Assembly (NCBI GenBank): GCA_913045175.1
Contig: CAJWQG010000011.1
Location: forward strand, 1 to 64,000
Length of the DNA: 64,000 nt
From: an uncultured Gammaproteobacteria bacterium
GTDB taxonomy: Bacteria; Pseudomonadota; Gammaproteobacteria; Pseudomonadales; Azotimanducaceae
Direction of reading: 5' to 3'
The notes beneath the pieces were generated by a model, which was not told the DNA's origin, searched no databases, and saw only the letters and a program-made list of their open reading frames with translations. Shown here in pieces: positions 53,743-63,240 of the stretch (positions within the stretch are counted from its first letter, which is position 1; the number at the start of each line of letters is the position of its first letter). A program made the translations under genes and the position numbers.

Positions 53743-54378
53743 TTACGTATCGATGGCAAGTAGTTTGATGAAATCTTTCTTCTGTTCTTCGGTCATCTCA
53801 TCAAAGATGGGCACGCGCATTTCAGTAACAGGCCAGTCCACGAACTCAGGGGACTGAACCTGCATGGTCGCGGCAATGTTGTGCAGGCCGTTACCTTCCT
53901 CTGAACCGGCCATCAAGGGGCCACTGACGGTATCAGGCCACCACATCTCTGAAGGTTGCTGCTCGCTATAGGGGTTTTTGCGGCCGACATATTTTTCTAT
54001 TGCTTCTCGCATGGCGCGTTCACCCTCGCCACGTATTCGTCCACCTTCTTTTCCGTAGAATGCACCTGATTGATTACAGAGCGCAGCCCACCTGGCGCGA
54101 ATGTGAAAACCGCGAATCGCGAGTGCTTCTTCGGGTTCACCGTCTCCGCCAGTTATTTTTCCGTCCTTCACCATAATGTAGTAACCGGCTTTCTCACGAC
54201 CACCTTCCATTAACCGAGCAGGAGGGTGTGTATAGCATTCGGTAAAAGCCCACTCGAAGTCATCCGGCAAATTCGCTGCTTCAAGAATTTTTACTGCTCC
54301 GGCCGCGCAAGCTTCACCCCAGGCCTTGGAACCGAATTCACCTTCCTTTTTGAGCGTGGACATATCAATTACATACAT
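53743..54378 (-). CDS. Uncharacterised protein, first gene of the sulfatase operon
   Basis: 211 residues; I do not recognise the family. Soluble, acidic, no signal peptide or helix for the membrane. Conserved-looking stretches include AFTECYTHPPARLMEGG, YYIMVKDGKITGG and WPDTVSGPLMAG. It starts with MYVIDMSTLKKEGEFG and ends before the SGNH gene. Position at the head of the minus-strand operon points to the same pathway, but no role can be read. Confidence 0.6.
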   Translation of the reverse strand: MYVIDMSTLKKEGEFGSKAWGEACAAGAVKILEAANLPDDFEWAFTECYTHPPARLMEGGREKAGYYIMVKDGKITGGDGEPEEALAIRGFHIRARWAALCNQSGAFYGKEGGRIRGEGERAMREAIEKYVGRKNPYSEQQPSEMWWPDTVSGPLMAGSEEGNGLHNIAATMQVQSPEFVDWPVTEMRVPIFDEMTEEQKKDFIKLLAIDT

Positions 54379-54556
54379 TGTTGTTCTCTCTGGCTTTTAT
54401 TTGCGAACTGGAAACATAGCATACTTTCTAGCGTGGCAAACGGACTGCCTGGGTCACTAAAATGTCAGAATTTTGTCAGAACACCTTGTAATACAGGGGC
54501 GTTTTTTGCCATTGTTCCAGCATTGGTCTCACTGTGATCGCTTACTGCTAAAAAAT

Positions 54557-56209
54557 ATGATCGCTTCACTACGTCTAAGGGAGAGATTCCGAACTGCTGT
54601 GATAGCCGGTTTGATGCTGGTTAGTCTGCTGATGATGGGTTTGCTGAGTCATCAGACCTATATTGCAGTTAGTTCTCAGCAGCAGTTAGTTGAAGGTGTT
54701 CTAAGGGATTATTCTTCCCTTGCAGCGGACGAATTTGTTCGGCGGAGTGCGGCGGTAGCCAACTATGGCTTTTATCCAATGCTCTCTTATCTTGCGGGAA
54801 TATCATCGGATACACCCCTGCCGGACCGTGAGAGCTTCAAGAAAATCGTCTTCAGGAAAAAGGAGGGGTTAGGCACGGAGGCCACGGAGCTTGCGCACAG
54901 CTTCTTTCGTTTTACACCTGGCGGAGCACTTGAGATTTCAGATTCGCGTCCGCCAGAAGCGGTGACCCGGCGGTTGTTGTCGGATCTGCAGTCCATCGAG
55001 AAGGATGAGCCTACAAAGTTTGTGGGGACTTACCACACGAAGCTGTATGGCGAACACTTCAATTTTATCTACATTTCGTTTGACGACGATTTAAATCAAC
55101 GGCCGATTGTTGGTATCTGGATCGACAATGAAATGGCACTTGAGTGGCTCGAATATTTCGTAACTTCGAGGCCGCTGCTTCCCCGTACGTTAACCCAGGA
55201 CAAACTGGAGAACGAAAGCATTTTTATCAAGCTCCTTAGTGGAGGCGACATAATTTACATTCAAGGTACCTACAATCTGGATAGCCAAATGGTAGATGGT
55301 ACTTTCGACGACTCGAATGCGATCTATGGTGATATGAGTCTCTCTTTGGCTATAGATCCTGACGTAGGGGCGTCGCTTATTATTGGCGGTCTGCCGGAAT
55401 CGCGTTTACCGTTTATCTACGGAGACCTCGTTGCGGTATTTTGGGGTCTTTGGTTTGTTGCTGCGCTGTTGATGATGATTGCGTTCATCCTGCTCTATCG
55501 TGAGAGGTCGGTGGCATACATGCGATCTGACTTTGTGTCCCGGGTTTCCCATGAATTGCGCACGCCCCTTGCTCAGATCATGATGTTTGCGCAGACCCTG
55601 ATGCTTGGTCGTGTACGTACCAAGGAGGATCGTCAGCGATCGTTGGAGGTTATTGATAAGGAGGCACAGCGACTTTCGCACCTGGTTGATAATATCTTGC
55701 AGTTCGCAAAGGCCGAGCGGGGCCAGACCGATATTAATATTGTGCGCCAGCCTCTCTGTCCTCTTATTAGAGAAATCGCAGAGCAATTTCGGCCGATGAT
55801 GAAAGAAGGTCAGTTAGTAATTACCAGCGAAGTTGGTGATGAAACCGAAGTCCAGTTGGATGTTGATGCGTTTAAACAGATGTTCATGAACCTGTTGGAT
55901 AATGCAGTGAAATTCAGTCCTGCAGGTGAGAATGTTGATATATCTGTCTCGCAGAGCTCGGACCGTATTAATGTAGCGATAGAGGATCGAGGGCCTGGTG
56001 TGCCAGCAAAAGAGCAGCGGCGTATCTGGGAACCATACTACAGGGCGTCTGAGACGACACGATCAGCGGTGGGTGGTACTGGTATTGGTCTCTCGGTGGT
56101 CAACGAATTGGCGAGGTTGCAGGCAGCATATGTCAGTATGACAGAGCGAAAGGGGGGAGGATCGCGATTCGTGATCGGTTTTGATATTGCAGGGGGGAGC
56201 ACTGGGTGA
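54557..56209 (+). CDS. Sensor histidine kinase with periplasmic sensor domain
   Basis: 550 residues from ATG 54557; the frame is open 28 codons further without homology. Helix 1 (TAVIAGLMLVSLLMMGLLS), a periplasmic domain of about 260 residues of no family I recognise, helix 2 (VAVFWGLWFVAALLMMIAFILLY), then HisKA with phospho-acceptor H332 (RVSHELRTPLAQ) and HATPase_c with N box NLLDNAVKFSP and G1/G2 boxes DRGPGVP and GGTGIGLSVV. The response regulator starts on its last codons (GTGA). Ligand unknown. Confidence 0.9.
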   Translation: MIASLRLRERFRTAVIAGLMLVSLLMMGLLSHQTYIAVSSQQQLVEGVLRDYSSLAADEFVRRSAAVANYGFYPMLSYLAGISSDTPLPDRESFKKIVFRKKEGLGTEATELAHSFFRFTPGGALEISDSRPPEAVTRRLLSDLQSIEKDEPTKFVGTYHTKLYGEHFNFIYISFDDDLNQRPIVGIWIDNEMALEWLEYFVTSRPLLPRTLTQDKLENESIFIKLLSGGDIIYIQGTYNLDSQMVDGTFDDSNAIYGDMSLSLAIDPDVGASLIIGGLPESRLPFIYGDLVAVFWGLWFVAALLMMIAFILLYRERSVAYMRSDFVSRVSHELRTPLAQIMMFAQTLMLGRVRTKEDRQRSLEVIDKEAQRLSHLVDNILQFAKAERGQTDINIVRQPLCPLIREIAEQFRPMMKEGQLVITSEVGDETEVQLDVDAFKQMFMNLLDNAVKFSPAGENVDISVSQSSDRINVAIEDRGPGVPAKEQRRIWEPYYRASETTRSAVGGTGIGLSVVNELARLQAAYVSMTERKGGGSRFVIGFDIAGGSTG

Positions 56210-56889
56210 CAAGTATTCTAATAGTAGAAGACAGTGAGGACCTTGCTTTTGGATTGCGTAACAATCTTGAGTTCGAGGGTTACGATGTATCGGTTGCTCA
56301 TGATGGCGAGACAGGATTAAAGATAGCAACTGACCAGTCCCCGGATCTGATGATTCTTGATCTAACACTACCTAAGATTGATGGCTTGGAAGTATTGGAA
56401 CGATTACGCCAGACTGGAAAACAATTCCCGATACTGGTGCTTACAGCTCGCCAGGAAGAGGTAGATAAAGTTAAGGGCCTCAAGTTGGGCGCAGATGACT
56501 ATGTCACTAAGCCTTTTGGAATAATGGAGTTGCTGGCGCGGGTTGAAGCACTATTGCGTCGCAGCGGAGGCAGACAGGAGCCTGAAGTAATCAAGGTTGG
56601 CGAACTGGAGATTGATGTAGCAGCGCGCATAGTCCTTAAGGGTGGTGAACGGGTTGATCTGGCACCCCGTGAACTGGATCTATTGCTGGCGTTGATTGAA
56701 CAGAAGGGCCGGGTGGTATCCAGACAGCAGCTTCTTACCGAGGTCTGGGGGCATCAGGGTCAGGTAGTCACCCGGACAGTCGACACCCATATCGCTGAAC
56801 TTCGCCGAAAATTGGAGCCTGATACCAGTAAGCCCAGTTATATTCAGACTGCTCGAAAAGCAGGGTATCGATTCGAGGTTCCACAATAG
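56206..56889 (+). CDS. OmpR-family response regulator
   Basis: 227 residues. Receiver with E8/D9, D52 (LMILDLTLPKIDG) and a conserved lysine (VTKPFG), then the winged-helix Trans_reg_C domain (LAPRELDLLLALIEQKGRVVSRQQLLTEVWG and VDTHIAELRRKLEPD...YIQTARKAGYRFE). GTG start overlapping the kinase stop by four bases. Target genes unknown; the acyl-CoA synthetase gene 15 bases on may be in the same transcript. Confidence 0.94.
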   Translation: MTSILIVEDSEDLAFGLRNNLEFEGYDVSVAHDGETGLKIATDQSPDLMILDLTLPKIDGLEVLERLRQTGKQFPILVLTARQEEVDKVKGLKLGADDYVTKPFGIMELLARVEALLRRSGGRQEPEVIKVGELEIDVAARIVLKGGERVDLAPRELDLLLALIEQKGRVVSRQQLLTEVWGHQGQVVTRTVDTHIAELRRKLEPDTSKPSYIQTARKAGYRFEVPQ

Positions 56890-56903
56890 GCGGGTTCCAG
56901 GCC

Positions 56904-58532
56904 ATGTACGAAGTAGATCTAACGCTTTCCGAATTTTCTGCCCAGGACGACGATGAGGTCCTTAATACAACCGTGGGCGAAGTCCTGCGTGCTGCCGCAG
57001 CTGATTCTGCGGATATTACAGCATTGATCGAATGCAAGGAAGATGGACAGATCGGCCGGCGCTTGACCTATTCAGAATTGCTCGCCCAGAGTGAGGCACT
57101 TGCGGGCCGTCTGGCTGCCGCATTTCTGCCGGGAGAACGCATTGCGGTCTGGGCCCCAAATATCCCGGAGTGGGTAATCCTGGAATACGCCGCTGCATTT
57201 GCCGGCCTGACCCTGGTGACCGTCAATCCGGCATATCGTCCGGCTGAGCTTGAATACGTTCTAAAACAATCTCGCACAGTTGGTCTGTTTCTCGTGCCTG
57301 GTTTTCGTGGCAATCCTATGCGGAAAATTGCGGATGAAGTGGTTGCAGATATTCCTGCGGTCAGGGCGGTGTATGAAATGCAGGACCTGGATGCTATGTC
57401 GTCATTGATGGCGACGGAGTATCCCGAGACTGTGGGATTGCCGGAGGTGGATGTCATGGACCCGGTGCAGATTCAGTACACATCCGGCACGACCGGATTT
57501 CCCAAAGGCGCTGTGCTGCATCACAGGGGAATCACCAATAATGGCCGGCTGACGCTCGGCCGTGTTGGACTGGCTAGGGGGCAGCTCTATCTAAATCCCA
57601 TGCCGATGTTTCATTGCTCCGGCTGTGTGGTCGCGACCCTTGGCAGCGCACAATTGCGCGCAACCATGGTTATCGCAGCGATGTTTGAACCTGGCAGTAT
57701 GCTGGATGTGATTTCCGGTGAGCAGGTGTATGCAATGTTGTCGGTACCAACGATGCTGGTGAGTTTAATTGAAGCACAGCAACAGACACCGCGGGATTTG
57801 AAGTCGCTTGCGGTGGTGATCTCCGGTGGATCTATGGTTCCGCCGGAATTGGTGCGGCAGGTGCAGTCAGTGATGGGTGCCAAAACCTCTATTGTGTATG
57901 GTCAGACGGAGACTTCCCCGGTAGTGACGCAGACAACCCTTGCCGACGCCTTTGATGACGCCACAGAAACCGTGGGGCAGCCATTGCCCTGTACCGAGAT
58001 GTCGATTCGTAGTCCCGAAGATAATTCGGTGATGCCTGTGGATGAGATTGGGGAGATATGCTCCCGTGGATACTGCAATATGTTGGGATATAACGATAAC
58101 CCTGAGGCGACGGCTGAAACGATCGATTCTAATGGGTGGTTGCACACGGGTGATTTGGGCTCAATGGATTCAAGAGGCTTCGTTAAGGTCACGGGGCGTG
58201 TTAAAGAGATGATCATTCGAGGGGGTGAGAATTTATTCCCGGCAGAAATCGAAAACCGCCTGTTGGAGCACCCGCAGATCCTGGAAGTGGCTGTGGTCGG
58301 TATCCCGGATCACAAGTGGGGCGAAGTGGTCGCGGTATTTCTGCGGATCAGTGGAGAACCTATGGGCATGGAGGATCTGGTTACCTTCTGTCGTCAAACG
58401 CTTTCACCGCAAAAGACCCCCAAGTACTGGATCTTTGTCGATGAATGGCCGCTTACTGGCTCGGGCAAGATACAAAAGTTTGTCCTTCGCGAGCAGTTTG
58501 AGGAAGGCAAGTTTGAGGTCATGTCCCGCTAG
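56904..58532 (+). CDS. AMP-dependent acyl-CoA synthetase/ligase (ANL family)
   Basis: 542 residues, full-length ANL enzyme: P-loop IQYTSGTTGFPKGAVL, A4/A5 region VYGQTETSPV, NGWLHTGDLGSMDSRGFVKVTGR and the C-terminal lysine in TGSGKIQKFVLRE. It activates a fatty or aromatic acid as an adenylate and transfers it to CoA. It resembles medium- to long-chain acyl-CoA synthetases of the FadK/YngI type. Start ATG 56904 lies 15 bases after the response regulator. Substrate chain length cannot be read. Confidence 0.9.
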   Translation: MYEVDLTLSEFSAQDDDEVLNTTVGEVLRAAAADSADITALIECKEDGQIGRRLTYSELLAQSEALAGRLAAAFLPGERIAVWAPNIPEWVILEYAAAFAGLTLVTVNPAYRPAELEYVLKQSRTVGLFLVPGFRGNPMRKIADEVVADIPAVRAVYEMQDLDAMSSLMATEYPETVGLPEVDVMDPVQIQYTSGTTGFPKGAVLHHRGITNNGRLTLGRVGLARGQLYLNPMPMFHCSGCVVATLGSAQLRATMVIAAMFEPGSMLDVISGEQVYAMLSVPTMLVSLIEAQQQTPRDLKSLAVVISGGSMVPPELVRQVQSVMGAKTSIVYGQTETSPVVTQTTLADAFDDATETVGQPLPCTEMSIRSPEDNSVMPVDEIGEICSRGYCNMLGYNDNPEATAETIDSNGWLHTGDLGSMDSRGFVKVTGRVKEMIIRGGENLFPAEIENRLLEHPQILEVAVVGIPDHKWGEVVAVFLRISGEPMGMEDLVTFCRQTLSPQKTPKYWIFVDEWPLTGSGKIQKFVLREQFEEGKFEVMSR

Positions 58533-58809
58533 CTTCTCGCACTGCACCCCTGGCTAAAATAATTTGCTGCGACGCTTGATATTTTCTATAGCAGGCCTAA
58601 GATTCCGGCACATCCAAAGCTATGTTTGATTCACGCCAATGAAGTACTTGTTACCAACAGTCACAACTCATAAATCAGCCGCCACGGCATACGTGCGCCC
58701 GCGATTCATGAGTCATTCAGCGACCACGCTAGGCGCGGACAAACTAACGACCTGACGAACGACACATTTCGGAGGGTCAAGTATTAACCTAGGCCTTCCG
58801 GAGAACATC

Positions 58810-58846
58810 AAAACCCCGGTTGGACCTATAAAACCAGGTTTTTTTG
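58810..58846 (+). terminator. Rho-independent terminator-like hairpin
   Basis: AAAACCCCGGTT and AAACCAGGTTTT pair as a stem with one mismatch/bulge around a nine-base loop, followed by a run of seven T (58839-58845). It lies 278 bases after the acyl-CoA synthetase stop and 91 bases before the ABC gene, so it could end the upstream transcript or act as an attenuator for the ABC genes. Confidence 0.6.
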
Positions 58847-58870
58847 CCCCGAACAAAAGGGGGACAGCAA

Positions 58871-58918
58871 ATGTTTGATCTGGAAGTATTTGCAAATCCA
58901 GCCCGTTTGAAACGGTAA
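58871..58918 (+). CDS. Possible 15-codon leader ORF before the ABC gene
   Basis: ATG TTT GAT CTG ... CGG TAA, encoding MFDLEVFANPARLKR, with AAGGGGGA a few bases upstream. It is in the same frame as the ABC gene that starts 19 bases after its stop, so it may be an upstream leader peptide, a translation-coupling ORF, or the true N-terminus of the ABC protein broken by a nonsense codon. Short ORFs arise by chance, so confidence is low. Confidence 0.3.
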   Translation: MFDLEVFANPARLKR

Positions 58919-58936
58919 TGCCTGGCAACTACGGAT

Positions 58937-60747
58937 GTGGCGATGCAGGCGATCCCTGTTGAGTTACAGAAGGAGTTTGATCAGATTCGCGAGGAACACC
59001 CGGAGATTCTGATGTCAGGGAACTTCTGGTTGGATTTTATTCGCACCTACCCAAGACACCTTTGGCTGATCGTATTAGGTCGAAGTGTGATAACGTTTAT
59101 GATACTCGCGTCGGTGCTGGCCAGCGCCAGGATCCTGGATGTAACCAACACCGTAACAGCGGCTGTCTGGTTGCTGGTGTTCTATACGGTGGTGCAGGTA
59201 ATCATGAAGGTTGTAAATGCCTGGACCTCCCTGCTAAAGAATCAGCTGCTGGTTTGCACGCGAACCTTCGTGACGTTGCGCGTTAACGCGAAACTGCTGT
59301 ATATGGGCACCTTGTCGTCAGACGAATTTTCAATGGGAAACTTAAAGACGTTGATCTCCTCTGACATCTACTGAATCAGTGACTTCTTTCATGCGATCTT
59401 TAGAAACGGTGTTCCGTGCGTATTGGCGCTGATATTTCTTGGTCCAGTGGTGGTGTATTACATGGGCCTACCCGGGGCTCTAGCGCTGGCCGTGAATTTT
59501 GGTGCGCTCCCGCTCGGTTTCGTTATCGGGCTCTATATGCACAAGAAAGAGAGTGCGATCAAGAAACAGGAGGACACACTTGCAACGATTATTGGAGAGT
59601 GGGTAACCAATGCTCGACTGCTTCGTTTCCTGTCCTGGGAAGCACTTATGCGTCATCGTGTTGCGGCGCATATTCGAAAACTCATAGTCGAGTCGACCAA
59701 AGAAATGGCCGCAGCACAGGTGAGTTTCGGTATTAGTATTAGTTGGTGGCTCGTACCTATCGTGACGCTTATTTGGGCCAACAGCGTCTGGCCTGCTAAC
59801 GAGAGTCTGGTAGCACTGTTTGCCACCGTTTGGATGTTGAATCACATCACCCTGTACCTGCGTTGGTTGCCGAATATCTTTACCGACTATGCACTTGCAT
59901 CTGCTTGTGTAGAGAGGCTGAACAAGTTGATCCGGCATCGCGATATCTTTGACGAACTGCTCCCCGTATGGACCAGATCTGTGGCGAATGCCAGGCCGGT
60001 GCGGATTCACCTGAACAATGTGTGCTTCGCGTATGACGACGGTCCAGAGGTGCTGAGCAATCTGTATCTGACGCTGAATCTGGGTGAGCACACCAGTCTG
60101 ATTGACAGAGTTGGTGCCGGGAAGTCGACACTCTTGCGGTTGCTCTGTGCCGAGATCAAACCTACGAGCGGCACCATACAGGTGGAGTTTGATAACGACG
60201 TGATTGCCGACATGTGGCACGAAAATATCTATCGCCGTCTGCGTGAAACGATTGGATATATGCCCCAGGAAGCATATCTGTCTAATACTACCCTTGCGAT
60301 CAACGTCGCGCTGGAAACAGAGCCTGAAGATAAGGATGTGCTGCCGGCGATTCGTCTGGCAGAACTGGACGCGGATATTGAACATTGGCGTTCAGGTGTG
60401 CAGGAAGAAGTAGGCGAGACAGGTGTGAATCTATCGGGTGGACAGAAGCAACGCGTCAATCTCGCAAGGGCACTGTATTCAGGCAGGCAGTTTCTGGTGC
60501 TGGATGATCCGCTGAGCGCGGTGGACACGGAAACAGAGGAGGTTCTCATGGGTAACCTGTTACAGGTATCCGGTTTTCTGCTCTGTAGCCGAGTGAATTA
60601 AGTCAAACCAGTCGTTTACTGGTTCTGGAGGCAGGTCGTGTCATTGAAGATGGGGTCCCAAAGGTCCTGATGAGTGATCCGCACTCGGAGTTCTCGCAGC
60701 ACCTGGCTGCGGGGGAAATTGATGAGGAGGTGCGCAATGAATCATAA
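58937..60747 (+). pseudogene. Decaying ABC exporter half-transporter (ABCC-like), gene 1
   Basis: An ABC exporter with an N-terminal membrane domain and C-terminal ATPase (NLSGGQKQRVNLARAL, LVLDDPLSAVD). Three lesions are visible. A TGA at 59372-59374 interrupts the frame, which resumes in phase (ISDFFHAIFRNGVP), as if CGA or TGG had mutated. The Walker A motif reads D-R-V-G-A-G-K-S-T, with Asp (60104) where the first glycine should be. Near 60599 the frame is lost at a TAA, and the expected end (TSRLLVLEAGRVIEDGVP) continues in another frame to TAA 60745. Starts GTG 58937 or ATG 58943. Probably inactive. Confidence 0.8.
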
Positions 60748-60798
60748 GAGTTTTGTCACTGCGAGGAGGTATCGGCGCAGCAAAACAACGTCAGTACC

Positions 60799-62505
60799 AT
60801 GTACCGCTATGTGCAGAGCCTGACGCTGTTACGAAAGATTTTTGTGCCGACAGTTCTGGTTATTTTCCTGGCGGCTGCTTTGCCACCTTATTTCCTTTGG
60901 TTCCTGGGAGAGCTTGTTTCCTGTGTGGACGATGCCGCATGCACGGTTCAACATAATATTCTGGGTTGGGGCCTGGTCTTTCCGCTTACGGTATCTACGC
61001 TGCTGACGCTGACAGTGTTCGCGATGCTTTTACGTATTGGTGCCTGGATGCTATTCGAACTTTCTGGCCAGTGGTCTACGCAAAGTATTCATGCGGATAT
61101 GATGAAGTCTGTTTTCGACGTAAGAACGACATTTTTCGACGAAAATCCGTCAGGTCGGTTAATCAACCGATTGCTTGGAGATTACGGCGTGCTACGCATA
61201 GGTGGCGTGGTCTCGCTTGGTGATACAACCAACGGTTTAGCTGAGGTGTTGTGTATCGGACTGTTGATAATGCTGGCAAATCCAATTGCCGGATTGTTGA
61301 TTATTCCTGTTGTGATGCTTTATGTAGCTCTGCAGTTACAGCTTGCACCCATGTTAAGTCACTCTCGGGAAATCCGGGCCGTAAAAATTGGTGAGGCCCT
61401 TCATCGGGAAACCGATCTTATTGAAGGTCGCACAATATTTCGTCTATATAACAAGCAGAAAAACCTGCTGGACAGAATACATAAGCCATACGGTGACTCG
61501 TTAAACATCCAGCTTTTCCTGAATGCTTGGGGAATGCTTTGGATGGGAATGATCTCTGCTGGATACGCAGTTATCGTTTATGCGTTCCTTATCTATGGCC
61601 TGCATGCAGGACTCATTAGCACGGTGCTGGCCGCAGTCATTATCACGGCGGTATTTAATCTAAACAGCGTTTTCTTCGGTCTGGCGTGGGACATGTCATT
61701 CCTGGGTGAAACCGCATCCCATGCGCGGCGGGCTTTTTACATGATTGACCTACCCAAAGAAACAGAGGAGGAGTCAAGAATAGGCAGGACAGGTGGCCCT
61801 GCTGAGAGTGAGCTATCCGGTGATATTGTTTTCGAGCACTATTCAATGTCCTATCGTCATGACTCGCCGCTTATTCTTGATGATCTTTCGTTGAGAATTC
61901 TGGAAGGCAAAAAGGTGGGAATTGTTGGCCGCACCGGTGCAGGTAAGTCGAGTCTGATGCAAGCACTGTTTCGTATGGTTTATCACTATGACGGAGACAT
62001 ACGTGTCGGAAGTCAATCGATCTTCGATGTTGATATACACAGCGTGAGGCGTCAGTTTGGCGTGGGTCCGCAGGACCCCTATCTTTTTTCCGGCTCTATT
62101 CGCTTTAATCTCGCTGGAGAACTAAGTGACGTTTCTGACGATCGGCTTAGAGAGGTGCTAAGGGTTGTTGGGCTTGATGTAGACCTTGATGCAAACGTAT
62201 TGGAAGGAGGCAGAGACTATAGCGTGGGTGAGCGGCAACTCCTATGCATTGCTAGGCTGATACTGCTCGACAAACAATACATTCTGATGGACGAACCCAC
62301 GAGTTCGCTGGATCGAAAGAGTGATGAAAAAATGCAGCGATTGATGAACACCGTGCTAGCGGATAAGACGGTGATTACCATCGCTCACCGGTTGGAGAGC
62401 CTTGAGCGGTATGACCTGATTCTCGAGATGGCTGATGGTCATCTGTTGCGTCAGGGCGCTCCGGTCGAAATGATGTCGGTACTCCGCAAGCAGTCGGTCG
62501 CGTAG
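60799..62505 (+). CDS. ABC exporter half-transporter, gene 2 (N-terminus uncertain)
   Basis: 568 residues. Membrane domain (VLVIFLAAALPPYFLWFL; SRQIEH-like LLHREtdLIEGRTIFRLYNK segment) and an ATPase with Walker A GRTGAGKSS, a non-standard signature YSVGERQLLCIARL and Walker B ILMDEPTSSLD. A strong GAGGAGG at 60724 points to ATG 60737 as the original start, but that frame closes after 27 codons, so a one-base change between 60760 and 60800 has probably moved the usable start to 60799. It was the partner of the preceding gene. Its own catalytic motifs look intact. Confidence 0.75.
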   Translation: MYRYVQSLTLLRKIFVPTVLVIFLAAALPPYFLWFLGELVSCVDDAACTVQHNILGWGLVFPLTVSTLLTLTVFAMLLRIGAWMLFELSGQWSTQSIHADMMKSVFDVRTTFFDENPSGRLINRLLGDYGVLRIGGVVSLGDTTNGLAEVLCIGLLIMLANPIAGLLIIPVVMLYVALQLQLAPMLSHSREIRAVKIGEALHRETDLIEGRTIFRLYNKQKNLLDRIHKPYGDSLNIQLFLNAWGMLWMGMISAGYAVIVYAFLIYGLHAGLISTVLAAVIITAVFNLNSVFFGLAWDMSFLGETASHARRAFYMIDLPKETEEESRIGRTGGPAESELSGDIVFEHYSMSYRHDSPLILDDLSLRILEGKKVGIVGRTGAGKSSLMQALFRMVYHYDGDIRVGSQSIFDVDIHSVRRQFGVGPQDPYLFSGSIRFNLAGELSDVSDDRLREVLRVVGLDVDLDANVLEGGRDYSVGERQLLCIARLILLDKQYILMDEPTSSLDRKSDEKMQRLMNTVLADKTVITIAHRLESLERYDLILEMADGHLLRQGAPVEMMSVLRKQSVA

Positions 62506-62553
62506 ATGTTGTGCCTCTAGTAAACTACGCGCTGCTATTGTCCGGGAGCACCT

Positions 62554-63240
62554 ATGAGTTACGTAATTGAGTCGCCTAAGACTACTGAACTGGCGGTAAA
62601 GGGAGGGGGGATCTTTCCTGTACATCAGATCTATTGCGTGGGAAGGAACTACGCTGACCATGCCGTCGAGATGGGAGGCGACCCTGATAAGGAGCCGCCT
62701 TTTTTCTTTATGAAGCCGGCTTACGCAGTACTCAGTAGTGGTAGTGAGATGGAATACCCTCCCTTATCTTCGGACGTACACCATGAGGTAGAACTTGTTG
62801 TGGCCCTGGCCCGGGGCGGGCGAGATGTATCGGTGGAAGATGCAATGAGTCTGGTCTACGGGTATGGGCTAGGTATCGATATGACACGGCGGGATCTGCA
62901 GGCTGAGGCCAAAGAAAAGAGTCGACCGTGGGAAGCCGGGAAGGTATTTCTCCACGCGGCACCCTGTTCGGAAATTGTCCCCATAGAGGAAAGTGGCGAG
63001 ATTAACGATGCGGCTATCTCCCTAAGTATCAATGGCGAGATTCGTCAGGACGGCAACGTTAATCAATTGATATGGAAGGTGCCGGAAGTGATATCCCGGC
63101 TCTCTACGTTATTCAGTCTGCGTTCAGGTGATTTGATCTTTACTGGAACTCCAGCGGGCGTTGGTCCGATCTCTCGAGGCGATGACATTAGGGCAAGCCT
63201 CGCCGGGGTAGGTGAGCTCGAAATAACAGTGAATGGATAA
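62554..63240 (+). CDS. Fumarylacetoacetate hydrolase (FAH) family protein
   Basis: 228 residues, compact FAHD1-like form. CVGRNYADHAVEMG is the FAH start; FFMKP, DVHHEVELVVALARGGRD and GIDMTRRDLQAEAKEKSRPWEAGK carry the metal-ligand acidic residues; TGTPAGVGPI is the C-terminal loop. Family members cleave or decarboxylate acylpyruvates, oxaloacetate or related diketo acids, with Mg. The GST gene starts directly at its stop codon, a pairing also known for maleylacetoacetate isomerase/FAH genes of aromatic breakdown. Confidence 0.9.
   Translation: MSYVIESPKTTELAVKGGGIFPVHQIYCVGRNYADHAVEMGGDPDKEPPFFFMKPAYAVLSSGSEMEYPPLSSDVHHEVELVVALARGGRDVSVEDAMSLVYGYGLGIDMTRRDLQAEAKEKSRPWEAGKVFLHAAPCSEIVPIEESGEINDAAISLSINGEIRQDGNVNQLIWKVPEVISRLSTLFSLRSGDLIFTGTPAGVGPISRGDDIRASLAGVGELEITVNG

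Larger units (their letters stand above)
58533..58936. other. 404-base intergenic region ahead of the ABC gene
   Basis: No full gene is visible on either strand. It contains a terminator-like hairpin (58810-58846) and a 15-codon open frame (58871-58918) with a strong ribosome site. The rest (58533-58809) shows nothing I can support; it may hold 3' untranslated sequence of the ligase gene and the promoter for the ABC pair. Confidence 0.6.

Noticed and set aside
59480-60385. Long open frame on the minus strand opposite the ABC gene
   Set aside because: It lies wholly inside the ABC coding sequence, has no recognisable domain, and its composition is that of an antisense shadow.
58937-62505. ABC pair as exporter for the double-glycine peptide
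   Set aside because: Neither protein has a C39 peptidase domain, the genes are 26 kb away and gene 1 is broken.
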